Shown in pieces: positions 1 to 8,238 of a stretch of 64,000 bases of DNA. The stretch spans positions 310,001-374,000 of the forward strand of contig NZ_JAAXCV010000034.1 of assembly GCF_012911895.1 (NCBI RefSeq), given 5' to 3'. The translations under genes and the position numbers were made by a program. The number at the start of each line of letters is the position of its first letter. Within the stretch, counting starts at the first letter, position 1. The notes beneath the pieces were generated by a model that saw only the letters and a list, made by a program, of their open reading frames with translations, was not told the origin of the DNA and did no database searches. The DNA comes from Bacillus sp. RO3. GTDB taxonomy: Bacteria > Bacillota > Bacilli > Bacillales > Bacillaceae_B.

Positions 1-17
1 TATCAACACCGTCCAGT

Positions 18-36
18 ATTAGTACTAGGTACTAAT
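18..36. promoter_or_regulatory. FapR operator
   Basis: A near-perfect 17-bp palindrome, TTAGTACTAGGTACTAA, lies at 19-35. It matches the FapR-binding sequence known from Bacillus fatty-acid and phospholipid synthesis promoters, where malonyl-CoA releases the repressor. It sits just downstream of a minus-strand -10 box, over the likely transcription start. The gene following recG in this order is usually fapR itself (then plsX, fabD), so autoregulation of fapR is inferred; that gene is outside the window. Confidence 0.85.
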
Positions 37-39
37 AGT

Positions 40-68
40 AGTATATAATCAAAAAAAGCAGATTGCAA
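40..68 (-). promoter_or_regulatory. Sigma-A promoter for the gene left of the window (probably fapR)
   Basis: On the minus strand a -35 box TTGCAA (63-68) and a -10 box TATACT (40-45) are separated by 17 bp. The -35 box lies inside the stem of the recG terminator, so terminator and promoter share sequence. The FapR operator starts directly after the -10 box, which suits repression by blocking initiation. Confidence 0.6.
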
Positions 69-88
69 GAAATAATCTTACAATCTGC
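51..88 (-). terminator. recG rho-independent terminator
   Basis: A 12-bp stem (58-69 with 77-88, one G-U pair) with a 7-nt loop is followed on the minus strand by seven T residues (51-57). It begins only 4 bp after the recG stop codon and should end the sdaAB-sdaAA-recG transcript. Confidence 0.85.
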
Positions 89-92
89 CTTT

Positions 93-2144
93 CTAGTCAA
101 GCTTCTCGCCCTCTAATATCCCTGAAGCCGACAGATACCTTCGCAGGGATTCATACTTAGAATCCTTCCAAAAATGATCGGAATTGATCAGGCTTGAGGC
201 ATCATCCCTCGCTACCTCAAGCGCACGATAGTCATGGACCATATCAGCGACTTTAAATTCAGGAAGTCCACTCTGTTTTCTTCCAAAGAAATCCCCGGGA
301 CCCCTCAGTTCAAGATCTTTTTCACTGAGAACAAATCCATCGTTTGTTTCGGTCATGATCTTCATCCGTTCTTTTCCAACTTCTGTTTTCGGTTCTGCGA
401 GAAGGATGCAGTAGGATTGGTGCTCCCCCCTGCCGACTCTTCCTCTCAGCTGATGAAGCTGTGATAACCCAAAACGTTCAGCATCATAAATCAACATAAA
501 AGTGGCGTTAGGGACATTCACTCCGACCTCTACCACCGTAGTGGATACAAGCACCTGCAGATGGTTTGCACTGAACTCCCTCATCACTTCATCCTTCTCA
601 TCAGGATGAAGTCTCCCGTGCATCAAACCGACGTTGTACCTGCCTTCAAAATAGTGCAGCATCTGATTATAGACATCGATGGCATTCTGTACATCGAGCT
701 TGTCCGACTCTTCTATCAAAGGACAAATCACATATGCCTGTCTCCCCTGATCCAACTCCTTGTCCATGAAAGATAACACTCTCGAAAGCATATCCGCTTT
801 TGCCCAATACGTTTCAATCGCTTTCCTTCCTGCCGGCATCTGATCGATGACACTTACATCCATCTCACCGAAAACCGTAATGGCAAGGGTTCTTGGAATT
901 GGCGTTGCCGTCATGAATAACACATCAGGACTTTCCCCTTTTTCCCTGAGAACCCTCCTTTGATTCACTCCAAAACGATGCTGTTCATCGGTTACAACAA
1001 GTCCCAGTCGTTTAAATTGAACATCTTCCTGAATGAGTGCATGTGTCCCAATGAGAATATCAATTTCCCCGTCCTTTAGCTTTTCTAATAATAATCTGCG
1101 TCTTTTTCCCTTTACCGAGCTTGTTAAAAGAGCCACAGATAGTCCGGCGAATTCAAGTAACTCACTAAGTGAATTCGCATGCTGTTCTGCAAGGATTTCA
1201 GTCGGAACCATTAAAGCACCCTGAAAACCTGCTGTTACACTCGAATAAAGGGCAATGGCAGACACGACCGTTTTTCCGGATCCAACATCACCCTGTAAAA
1301 GTCGATTCATCCGATAGGGTGACTTCATATCTGCCGATATCTCATTCACTACTCTTTTCTGGGCATCCGTTAGTGGGAACGGCAAAGAGTCAATGAACGC
1401 TTTAACTTTTCCTAAATCATAGTGCTGCTGCATACCTGAAGACTGTTCCCTTTCAAATTTCCTTAAAGCTTGCATTTTAAGTTGGAACAGCAGGAATTCT
1501 TCATATACAAATCGTCTTCTCGCCTGCTTCATGTCTTCAGTAGAATCAGGAAAGTGAAGGTGATACAGCGCCTCTTTTCGGCTTGAGAGCTTATATTTTT
1601 CCATCAGATGATCAGGCAGATTCTCCGTTAGCAGATGACCGTAGTCCTGGAAGGCTTTCTTTATGAATTTCCTAAGGGTATTATTTTTCATCGAACCCTT
1701 CAATGAGTAAACAGGTTCAAAGTCACCCTGTTTCCCGTGGGGGCCGGCCTGGAAATACTGTACAGTGATAATCTGCCTGTTCCTGTCCCATTTCCCTGTC
1801 ACCGTCACCGTATCGTGAAGGTTGATTTTTTTCTTTAAATAAGGCTGATTAAAAAATACAGCCTGCACCAGATTCCTTCCGACCAGTAATCGCAATGTCA
1901 AACGTGACTTTTTTCTCCCGTAATACATTAATGCAGGTTCAGAATGGACCTTTCCTTCGACGGTCACACGTTCATCATGGGCTACTTCTTCTAAATCCCG
2001 AAGCCTGTAATCCTCATACCGGTAAGGGAGGTACTCTAGTAAATCCAGAACAGTATGAATTCCCATCGTATTTAGCTGCAGAGCTGTTTCTTCACCAATC
2101 CCCTTTATGTTCTGGATCGTCAATTCTTCATTATAAGTCTTCAC
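93..2144 (-). CDS. recG: ATP-dependent DNA helicase RecG
   Basis: RecG is a monomeric double-strand DNA translocase that regresses stalled replication forks and branch-migrates Holliday junctions. The 683-residue product has the family length. After an N-terminal wedge/OB-fold region come Walker A GDVGSGKT near residue 285, the DEQH box (DEQHRFG) near 385, ATPIPRTL near 413, and a C-terminal helicase lobe with QLRGRVGRG. The start is a GTG at 2142-2144 that overlaps the last 14 nt of sdaAA. No good Shine-Dalgarno sequence is visible, so translational coupling to sdaAA is likely. Pairing of recG with serine dehydratase genes is normal in Bacillus and does not imply shared function. Confidence 0.97.
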   Translation of the reverse strand: MKTYNEELTIQNIKGIGEETALQLNTMGIHTVLDLLEYLPYRYEDYRLRDLEEVAHDERVTVEGKVHSEPALMYYGRKKSRLTLRLLVGRNLVQAVFFNQPYLKKKINLHDTVTVTGKWDRNRQIITVQYFQAGPHGKQGDFEPVYSLKGSMKNNTLRKFIKKAFQDYGHLLTENLPDHLMEKYKLSSRKEALYHLHFPDSTEDMKQARRRFVYEEFLLFQLKMQALRKFEREQSSGMQQHYDLGKVKAFIDSLPFPLTDAQKRVVNEISADMKSPYRMNRLLQGDVGSGKTVVSAIALYSSVTAGFQGALMVPTEILAEQHANSLSELLEFAGLSVALLTSSVKGKRRRLLLEKLKDGEIDILIGTHALIQEDVQFKRLGLVVTDEQHRFGVNQRRVLREKGESPDVLFMTATPIPRTLAITVFGEMDVSVIDQMPAGRKAIETYWAKADMLSRVLSFMDKELDQGRQAYVICPLIEESDKLDVQNAIDVYNQMLHYFEGRYNVGLMHGRLHPDEKDEVMREFSANHLQVLVSTTVVEVGVNVPNATFMLIYDAERFGLSQLHQLRGRVGRGEHQSYCILLAEPKTEVGKERMKIMTETNDGFVLSEKDLELRGPGDFFGRKQSGLPEFKVADMVHDYRALEVARDDASSLINSDHFWKDSKYESLRRYLSASGILEGEKLD

Positions 2145-3024
2145 GTTTGTTCAGGGAAACCCCAAAGATTTTTGCTTCAAGCTCTCTGCCGGTAGGTGTA
2201 GCAGCCAATCCACCTTGGGCTGTTTCACGAAGAGCCACAGGCATTGTTTGACCGATTTTATACATGGCGTCGATCACTTCATCACACGGAATACGACTTG
2301 TTATACCCGCAAGTGCCATATCAGCTGCCACCATTGCGTTGGCAGCACCCATGGCATTCCGTTTCACACAAGGTACCTCTACAAGTCCCGCTACGGGATC
2401 ACAAACAAGGCCTAGCATATTTTTTAAGGTAATGGCCATTGCCTCTGCCGATTGACTCGGGGTACCCCCGGCCATTTCTACGATGGCAGCAGCGGCCATC
2501 CCGCTCGCAGACCCTACCTCCGCCTGGCAGCCACCAGCTGCACCGGAGATGGAAGCGTTATTTGCGACAACAAATCCAAATGCACCCGAGGCAAATAAAA
2601 ACCGGATCATTTCATCTTTAGTGGGATTAAGCTTATTTTTAACGGCAAATAATGTTCCAGGAACTACCCCTGCAGAACCTGCAGTCGGGGTAGCACAAAT
2701 CGTCCCCATGGCAGCATTCACTTCATTAGTCGCAACAGCTTTACTGACTGCGTCAAGAATCGTGTCGCCAGATAGTGAGCGGCCCTTCTCGATATACTTT
2801 TGTAATAATACAGCATCTCCGCCTGTTAAGCCTGAATGCGATTTCACACCTTCGAGCCCTCTTGCCACAGCCTGCTCCATTACTTCGAGATTTCTCTCCA
2901 TCATACTGTATACTTCTTCAAATGTTCTCCCAGTAAACTCGATTTCCTGTTCGATCATAATGTCAGAAATTTTCTTGTTCTGACTCTCTGCAAGTTCAAC
3001 TAACTCTGCTACATTTCGAAACAT
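2131..3024 (-). CDS. sdaAA: L-serine dehydratase, iron-sulfur-dependent, alpha subunit
   Basis: Together with SdaAB this forms the oxygen-sensitive [4Fe-4S] L-serine ammonia-lyase that converts serine to pyruvate and ammonia. The 297-residue protein carries the cysteines expected to hold the cluster, seen in the segments GTICATPTAGS, GGCQAEVGS and LVCDPVAGLVEVPC. It lacks any PLP lysine motif, which separates it from PLP-type serine dehydratases. The ATG has a strong GAGGAGG-like ribosome site. The beta subunit gene is 49 bp upstream and recG overlaps its 3' end, so all three are probably one transcript. Confidence 0.95.
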   Translation of the reverse strand: MFRNVAELVELAESQNKKISDIMIEQEIEFTGRTFEEVYSMMERNLEVMEQAVARGLEGVKSHSGLTGGDAVLLQKYIEKGRSLSGDTILDAVSKAVATNEVNAAMGTICATPTAGSAGVVPGTLFAVKNKLNPTKDEMIRFLFASGAFGFVVANNASISGAAGGCQAEVGSASGMAAAAIVEMAGGTPSQSAEAMAITLKNMLGLVCDPVAGLVEVPCVKRNAMGAANAMVAADMALAGITSRIPCDEVIDAMYKIGQTMPVALRETAQGGLAATPTGRELEAKIFGVSLNKREDL

Positions 3025-3073
3025 AAATATGACCTCCTCGCCTGAATGTAAACGCTATCATTATAGTAATTGT

Positions 3074-3736
3074 TTAATCGGATATCCGTGTAACTTGAGT
3101 AATGTTGGGAAGCGAGGTCAATTCATTGATGACTGCTTCGTCAATCGGCTGATCCACTTCAATGGTCATCAAGGCCATCTGACCTTTCTCCTTACGTGAA
3201 ACATCCATATGTCCGATGTTCAATTGGTGTTTGGCAATGACATTGGATACAGAGGCAATCGCTCCAAATCTGTCATCATGAACGACAAGGATCGCCGGAT
3301 GATGGCCTGACAGTTTAAGCTCAAAGCCGTTAAGCTCGATGATTTCAACCTTTCCTCCACCGATGGATATCCCTACCAATTCAATTTCACCTTTTTCATC
3401 ACCCATGCGGATCCTGGCCGTATTGGGATGATCTGTGATTGCATCTTCTTCCAGAAACTTGATCTTTATCCCTTTTTGCCTGGCTACTTTAATCGATTCG
3501 ATGATCCGTTCATCATATGTATCATAATCAAGGATCCCCCCCACAATGGCTACGTCCGTCCCATGTCCCTTATATGTTTTCGCAAATGAACCATAAAACG
3601 ATATCGTTGCCCATTTCGGCTCCCGGCGAAACAGATTCCTTGCCACCCTTCCTATCCTCGCAGCACCGGCTGTATGAGAACTCGACGGACCGATCATAAC
3701 GGGACCGATAATATCAAATACGCTTTTGTATTTCAT
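3074..3736 (-). CDS. sdaAB: L-serine dehydratase, iron-sulfur-dependent, beta subunit
   Basis: This is the partner of SdaAA in serine deamination. It begins MKYKSVFDIIGPVMIGPSSS, the typical start of the beta subunit, followed by SHTAGAARIGR. A C-terminal ACT-type regulatory domain (HQLNIGHMDVSRK to the end) is visible. I chose the ATG at 3736, giving 220 residues like the B. subtilis protein, because AGGGGGA lies at correct spacing before it. A frame extension of nine residues upstream has no ribosome site. A GGGGACA-type hairpin at 3790-3824 precedes the gene. Confidence 0.95.
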   Translation of the reverse strand: MKYKSVFDIIGPVMIGPSSSHTAGAARIGRVARNLFRREPKWATISFYGSFAKTYKGHGTDVAIVGGILDYDTYDERIIESIKVARQKGIKIKFLEEDAITDHPNTARIRMGDEKGEIELVGISIGGGKVEIIELNGFELKLSGHHPAILVVHDDRFGAIASVSNVIAKHQLNIGHMDVSRKEKGQMALMTIEVDQPIDEAVINELTSLPNITQVTRISD

Positions 3737-3789
3737 GGCTATTCCCCCTATCTTAACATCCAATCTATATGATCATTCTAACATAATTG

Positions 3790-3824
3790 AAGGGGACACA
3801 CTCCAATTAGAGCTGTCCCCCCTT
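3790..3824 (-). terminator. Intergenic hairpin between fakA and sdaAB
   Basis: AAGGGGGGACA and TGTCCCCTT arms form a GC-rich hairpin 11 bp after the fakA stop codon. No run of T residues follows, so it may be a weak or processed terminator, or an mRNA 3'-end stabiliser, rather than a full stop signal. Similar GGGACAG arms occur at 9197-9245 and 18814-18855. Confidence 0.4.
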
Positions 3825-3834
3825 CCTTTAACCC

Positions 3835-5496
3835 TTATTCAACTGAGAATATATAGGAGTAAAGTGGTTGTTTACCATTATGAACTTCCACTTCTACCTC
3901 TTCATAATGCTCTTCTACATACTCTTTCAAAGAATGGACATCCTCATCTGTTACATCCTCACCATAAAGGATGGTCAGGATTTCGGAGTCTTCATCCAGC
4001 ATTTTCTCAAGTAAGCTCTGTGCTGATTTCTGACGGTCATGGTCAGAAACGACAATCTTACCTTCTTCGATTCCCATGAAGTCATCTTTCGCTATGGCAA
4101 CACCATCAATATTCGTATCTCTGACGGCAAAGGTGATTTGACCCGTTTTAACCTGTTTGGATGCTTCAGTCATGAACCTCTTGTTGTCTTCAACCGATGC
4201 AGATGGATTAAATGCAAGTAATGCAGCCATACCCTGTGGAACAGTCTTCGTCGGAACGACCGCCACATCCATTTCAAGAACTTCAGCTGCCTGTTCAGCA
4301 GCCATGATGATATTCTTGTTATTAGGCATGATGATGACTTTCTTGGCATTCACTTCCTCAACCGCTTTCACGATATCCTCTGTACTAGGATTCATCGTTT
4401 GTCCGCCTTCGATTACCGAAGTGGCGCCTATGCTCCTGAATAACTCGGCAATTCCTTCACCCATTGCTACTGTGACTATGGCAAAGTCCACTTCCTTCGG
4501 AGGAGCTGCTTCTGCTCTCACCGGCTTCGAATCACCGACGATGCTGCTGTGCTGTTGTCTCATGTTCTCAATTTTGATATTAATGAGACTTCCGTATTGA
4601 TGACCATACGTCAACACATCACCTGGCTGTTCAGAATGGATATGTACTTTAGCTAATTCATCATCGCTTATGACTAGCAGAGAATCGCCGAATCGGCTTA
4701 AATCCTGACGGAAGTCTTCTTCGACAAATGATTGTTTGTCTTCCTCAAATCTGACCATAAATTCTGTACAATAGCCAAATTCAATATCTTCCGTGCTCAT
4801 GAAATCCTGAGCTGTCTTATGATGCTCTGCACTGACAAGATCATTCATGGAAGGTAAGGAAGCTTGGTTTGAAACTTTCTCCCCTTTAAGTTCTGCTAAA
4901 AACCCTTCATATACGAAAAGCAGGCCTTGACCACCACTGTCGACTACTCCAACTTCCTTTAGGACAGGAAGTAAATCAGGTGTACGATTTAAAGAAGCTT
5001 GTGCCTCATCCACGATTGCCTGCATCAGCTTAACGAAATCACTTTCAGTTTCCGCAACAGAAACACCTTTTTTCGCAGCATCTTTCGCAACCGTTAGAAT
5101 CGTTCCTTCAACAGGTTTCATAACCGCTTTATAAGCAGTATCCACTCCTGTTTGCAGCGCATTGGCAAATTCTACACTTGATAAGGATTCTTTCCCTTCA
5201 ATCGCTTTACCAAAGCCTCTGAACAATTGGGATAAGATAACACCTGAGTTACCTCTTGCTCCCATCAATAAGCCTTTTGATAGAGCAGCAGCCACATTTC
5301 CAATATGACCTTGAATATGGTTTTGAACTTCCTTTGCACCGGAAGTCATGGATAAATTCATATTTGTTCCAGTATCACCATCAGGAACAGGAAAAACGTT
5401 CAGAGCGTCAACCAGCTGCGCGTTCGCAGATAATTGGGTGGCACCTTGAATCACCATTTCAGCAAAACGTTTTCCTTCCAAAGATGTAATCGACAC
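3835..5496 (-). CDS. fakA: Fatty acid kinase catalytic subunit FakA (YloV)
   Basis: FakA phosphorylates exogenous fatty acids held by a DegV-family FakB protein, feeding acyl-phosphate into phospholipid synthesis. The N-terminal DhaL/DAK2 kinase domain (about residues 10-200) shows the nucleotide and metal motif PVPDGDTGTNM and the GARGNSGVILSQ loop. A middle region and a C-terminal domain complete the 553 residues, equal to B. subtilis YloV. Translation starts at a GTG (5494-5496) preceded by AGGAGG. It directly follows the Asp23-family gene yloU, the usual pair in Firmicutes. The fatty-acid kinase role is inferred from Staphylococcus and Streptococcus homologues. Confidence 0.9.
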   Translation of the reverse strand: MSITSLEGKRFAEMVIQGATQLSANAQLVDALNVFPVPDGDTGTNMNLSMTSGAKEVQNHIQGHIGNVAAALSKGLLMGARGNSGVILSQLFRGFGKAIEGKESLSSVEFANALQTGVDTAYKAVMKPVEGTILTVAKDAAKKGVSVAETESDFVKLMQAIVDEAQASLNRTPDLLPVLKEVGVVDSGGQGLLFVYEGFLAELKGEKVSNQASLPSMNDLVSAEHHKTAQDFMSTEDIEFGYCTEFMVRFEEDKQSFVEEDFRQDLSRFGDSLLVISDDELAKVHIHSEQPGDVLTYGHQYGSLINIKIENMRQQHSSIVGDSKPVRAEAAPPKEVDFAIVTVAMGEGIAELFRSIGATSVIEGGQTMNPSTEDIVKAVEEVNAKKVIIMPNNKNIIMAAEQAAEVLEMDVAVVPTKTVPQGMAALLAFNPSASVEDNKRFMTEASKQVKTGQITFAVRDTNIDGVAIAKDDFMGIEEGKIVVSDHDRQKSAQSLLEKMLDEDSEILTILYGEDVTDEDVHSLKEYVEEHYEEVEVEVHNGKQPLYSYIFSVE

Positions 5497-5511
5497 GAAT
5501 CTTCCTCCTCA

Positions 5512-5874
5512 CTACGGGTTCGTGACACGAACCCCCTGCACAAAAATATTTACTGAATCTACCGCCAAGCCGACGGTCTTATCAAGAGTATATTTAACCT
5601 TGGATTGTACATTATGGGCAATTTCAGAAATTTTTGTACCATAACTCACAATAATATACATATCAATATGTACTTCCTCTTCATCTTGACGAACAATCAC
5701 TCCGCGAGTGAAATTTTCTTTACGTAAGATATCTGTGAAACCGTCTTTAATTTGGTTTTTTGAAGCCATTCCAACAATTCCGTAGCAATCCACCGCTGCA
5801 CCTCCAGCAATCATTGCAATGACATCATTCGTAATATCAATTTGTCCGTACTGCGTTTTTAATTCGATGGACAT
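5512..5874 (-). CDS. yloU: Asp23/Gls24 family envelope stress protein YloU
   Basis: This 120-residue acidic protein belongs to the Asp23/Gls24 (DUF322) family. The family signature is visible: an IDITNDVIAMIAGGAAVDCYGIVGM segment of mixed helix and turn, a repeated strand pattern around YIIVSYGTKISEIA, and the closing VNIFVQGVRV. Members assemble near the membrane and are linked to cell-envelope homeostasis; the precise role is not established. The ATG at 5874 is chosen because AGGGGGAA lies about 9 nt upstream. Only 15 bp separate its stop from fakA, so the two are probably cotranscribed. Confidence 0.88.
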   Translation of the reverse strand: MSIELKTQYGQIDITNDVIAMIAGGAAVDCYGIVGMASKNQIKDGFTDILRKENFTRGVIVRQDEEEVHIDMYIIVSYGTKISEIAHNVQSKVKYTLDKTVGLAVDSVNIFVQGVRVTNP

Positions 5875-6103
5875 GGAATGTTTTCCCCCTTTAATTACAT
5901 GCTTGGCTAAAAACATTTTACTATAAGTATCATGTTTTTGAAAGCTAAACTATTATCTCTGCGTGATTTGTTGGTCATCTCCTCTATTTTTCACATAATC
6001 GGCATAGATTAGTCATTTAATGTTCAAAGTGATAAATGACAAAGAAAATAGACGTTTTCATCCAAATTGCTCCTATTCTTTTGTCCTCCCGCAGAGGATA
6101 GAA

Positions 6104-6136
6104 AAGAAAAAAGACGCCCAACAACCGGACGTCTTC
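6104..6136 (-). terminator. rpmB terminator
   Basis: Nine paired bases (6111-6119 with 6127-6135, one G-U) form a hairpin 13 bp after the rpmB stop, followed on the minus strand by a T-rich run. It isolates rpmB from the downstream yloU-fakA unit. Confidence 0.8.
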
Positions 6137-6148
6137 TCATTTTAAGTA

Positions 6149-6337
6149 TTATACGCGTTCTACTTTACCAGATTTCAACGCTCTTGCAGAAACCCATACT
6201 TTCTTAGGCTTTCCGTCTACAAGAATTCGAACTTTTTGCAGGTTTGCACCCCAAGTACGCTTGTTCGCATTCATTGCGTGAGAGCGAGCGTTACCTGAGC
6301 TTGCTTTACGGCCTGTTACTACGCATTGTTTTGCCAT
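6149..6337 (-). CDS. rpmB: 50S ribosomal protein L28 (bL28)
   Basis: The 62-residue basic protein begins [20 protein letters not shown] and ends [13 protein letters not shown], the complete bL28 pattern, a structural protein of the large ribosomal subunit near the E site. The zinc-binding second cysteine pair of the C+ form is missing, so this is the zinc-free or reduced-cysteine type, as in B. subtilis. The ATG at 6337 has GGAGGG six bases upstream; an in-frame upstream ATG would add eight residues not found in the family. It is monocistronic, with its own terminator. Confidence 0.96.
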   Translation of the reverse strand: MAKQCVVTGRKASSGNARSHAMNANKRTWGANLQKVRILVDGKPKKVWVSARALKSGKVERV

Positions 6338-6488
6338 AATATATTCCCTCCTCACTAACAAGAAGCTGAAGTTAATTTCAGTTCCACATTTCGCTTATTA
6401 TCATAAAGATACTTTAATAATTTATCACACAACTTTCTATAATGCAATACTACAATTAAAACCTTTCAAGAAAAAATACTTTACACAT

Positions 6489-6600
6489 AGAAAAGCGGAG
6501 GCGGCTTGGTCAGAGGCGACAGGCATAAGGCGAGTAACCCGGAAAGGCGTTCTTTGCCTTTTTGGGTTACTCGCCTTATGCCCTCCCAATCAAAGACCCG
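6489..6600 (-). repeat. Long-hairpin repeat (family 1), locus A
   Basis: The spacer between rpmB and spoVM holds one copy of a dispersed hairpin repeat, oriented opposite to the other copies. Perfect 17-bp arms (6523-6539 and 6564-6580, CATAAGGCGAGTAACCC and its complement) enclose a small inner hairpin whose unit-strand loop reads AAGGCAAAGAACGCCTT. The flanking tail GAAAAGCGGAGGCGGCTTGG (6489 on) is the conserved unit end. The rest of the 6338-6683 spacer shows no gene. Confidence 0.8.
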
Positions 6601-6642
6601 GTTAGCGATTTTGCACACTTTTCAATTCAGTGCACCACATAA

Positions 6643-6671
6643 ACAAAAAAAGAGATGGCCCGAAGCCACCC
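6643..6671 (-). terminator. spoVM terminator
   Basis: GGTGGC and GCCATC arms (6654-6659 with 6665-6670, one G-U) with a TTCGG loop are followed by a T-run on the minus strand. The hairpin starts 14 bp after the spoVM stop codon. Confidence 0.75.
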
Positions 6672-6683
6672 CCAGCTATTCAA

Positions 6684-6764
6684 TTATTCTTTCTTGAATG
6701 TTCCTAACATCGCCCTCACAAGTCCACCAAGGAATTTTGGTAATTTAATTGTATAAAAACGCAT
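6684..6764 (-). CDS. spoVM: Stage V sporulation protein M
   Basis: A 26-residue amphipathic peptide, MRFYTIKLPKFLGGLVRAML then GTFKKE, is recognisable as SpoVM. In B. subtilis it recognises the positive curvature of the forespore outer membrane and anchors the SpoIVA coat basement layer; it is made in the mother cell under sigma-E. The conserved KLPKFLGG turn and Pro-9, which shape the membrane-bound helix, are present. AGGGAGGGA lies eight bases before the ATG. The gene is too short for ordinary ORF calling. It sits between thiN and rpmB as in relatives, with its own terminator. Confidence 0.95.
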   Translation of the reverse strand: MRFYTIKLPKFLGGLVRAMLGTFKKE

Positions 6765-6877
6765 TTTTAGTCCCTCCCTACGATCTAAAGAACGTAATGT
6801 TTCACTTGACATCTTTTCAGTCTATTCAAGCAGTTTCAGTTAAGTACATCTTCTTTTCTGCCTGATCATGTGAAGCT

Positions 6878-7534
6878 TCAATCACTGCTTCTTATGACCA
6901 TTAATATGCCGTTTGAAAAGGAAAGAGTACCAGATGATTGTATAAGTTCATTACTAATACATAGTGTGGAACCTCTTAAAATATTCCGTTTTTTTAATGG
7001 ATATTTAAAGCCGGTAAGGGTGATTCCTTCGACAATATCGGTGATGGGCACGAAAGAAATATAGGGTAGATCCTCTACGTTCAAAACCGTATGAGCTCCT
7101 GGCCCGACAAGATATAATTGATTTTGGACGTCGATTATTTCTACCTGTATATCCGTTGTTAGCAAGCCTGGCTTCATGAGTAATTGAAGGTTACCCATGA
7201 AGTGATCCAGCCTTCCACCCGTTGCACCGAAAATGTTAATTTTTTCAGGATTCTGCTCAATGGCCCAGTTGAGGGCAAGTTCAAGATCTGTTTCGTCCTT
7301 CTCCGGCTGATAGCGATTGACTTTTTGGACCTGACTTTGAATGAACGTCCATTCTTCTTCATTTACAGAATCGAAATCACCAAACGCAGCATGGGGCTTC
7401 ATTCCTTGTTGCAATATGGTATATACTCCCCTATCCACACCTATCCACTTCACTTCTCCGCTATTGTATGTTTTCAAATAGGGGATATACCTTTCAGGAC
7501 CACCGGCCACAAGATTCAATTCCACTTTTTTCAC
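6878..7534 (-). CDS. thiN: Thiamine pyrophosphokinase
   Basis: ThiN transfers pyrophosphate from ATP to thiamine, making thiamine diphosphate directly. The 218-residue protein has the N-terminal catalytic motifs VAGGPERY, GVDRG and AAFGDFDSV (about residues 30-60), then the ATGGRLDHFMGNLQL segment, which are the nucleotide and metal sites of the family, and a C-terminal beta-barrel thiamine-binding domain. It starts with a GTG at 7534, preceded by AGGAATGGA. A hairpin terminator between rpe and thiN suggests partial uncoupling from the prpC-prkC-rsgA-rpe run. Confidence 0.93.
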   Translation of the reverse strand: MKKVELNLVAGGPERYIPYLKTYNSGEVKWIGVDRGVYTILQQGMKPHAAFGDFDSVNEEEWTFIQSQVQKVNRYQPEKDETDLELALNWAIEQNPEKINIFGATGGRLDHFMGNLQLLMKPGLLTTDIQVEIIDVQNQLYLVGPGAHTVLNVEDLPYISFVPITDIVEGITLTGFKYPLKKRNILRGSTLCISNELIQSSGTLSFSNGILMVIRSSD

Positions 7535-7544
7535 TCCATTCCTA

Positions 7545-7574
7545 TAAAAATAAGCTGACCCTCCTGGATCAGCA
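7545..7574 (-). terminator. rpe terminator
   Basis: An 8-bp stem (7554-7561 with 7566-7573, one T-G pair) with an AGGA loop is followed by TTATTTTT on the minus strand, 12 bp beyond the rpe stop. It also lies only 20 bp upstream of the thiN start. Confidence 0.7.
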
Positions 7575-7585
7575 CTGGTTCACTC

Positions 7586-8236
7586 TTATGATAGAGCTTT
7601 TTTTAATTCTTGAATGGCAGCTCCTCGATCATCGCGGTTGTAAATCGCAGAACCTGCAACAAACACGTCTGCTCCTGCTTTGGCACACACTGCAGCCGTT
7701 TCCGGATTGATCCCTCCATCAACCTCTATTTCAAGTGTAGGATTTACTTCATTTGCCCACTCACGTATTTGTTTGATTTTTGGTACGACTGACGGAATAA
7801 ACGATTGCCCGCCGAATCCCGGATTTACAGTCATCAATAGAACCATATCCACATCTTCCAAGATAGGCTTGACTAATTCAGCAGGCGTCCCAGGATTTAA
7901 GACAACCCCAGCTTTCACACCTTTACTTTTGATCAGCTGAATCGTCCTGTGCAAATGAGGCTCAGCCTCAACATGGACAGTTATATAGTCGGCTCCTGCA
8001 TCTGCAAATGCATCGATATATTGACCGGGATTTTCAATCATTAAATGGACGTCGAGAGGCAATGTTGTAAGTGGGCGAATTGCTTTCACGATCATTGGCC
8101 CTAGTGTAATATTCGGGACAAAGTGTCCATCCATTACGTCTACATGTATATAGTCGGCTCCTCCTAATTCAACATCTTTAATTTCATTTCCAAGTTCTGC
8201 AAAATCAGCAGACAGGATGGAAGGTGCGATTTTCAT
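7586..8236 (-). CDS. rpe: Ribulose-phosphate 3-epimerase
   Basis: Rpe interconverts ribulose 5-phosphate and xylulose 5-phosphate in the pentose phosphate pathway. The 216-residue TIM barrel shows KIAPSILSADFAELG at the N-terminus, the metal histidines and acid in DYIHVDVMDGHFVPNI, DVHLMIENP, the loop MTVNPGFGGQSF and the phosphate-binding VDGGI. Length and motifs are standard. It follows rsgA by 2 bp, part of the conserved prpC-prkC-rsgA-rpe-thiN order. Confidence 0.96.
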   Translation of the reverse strand: MKIAPSILSADFAELGNEIKDVELGGADYIHVDVMDGHFVPNITLGPMIVKAIRPLTTLPLDVHLMIENPGQYIDAFADAGADYITVHVEAEPHLHRTIQLIKSKGVKAGVVLNPGTPAELVKPILEDVDMVLLMTVNPGFGGQSFIPSVVPKIKQIREWANEVNPTLEIEVDGGINPETAAVCAKAGADVFVAGSAIYNRDDRGAAIQELKKALS

Positions 8237-8238
8237 GG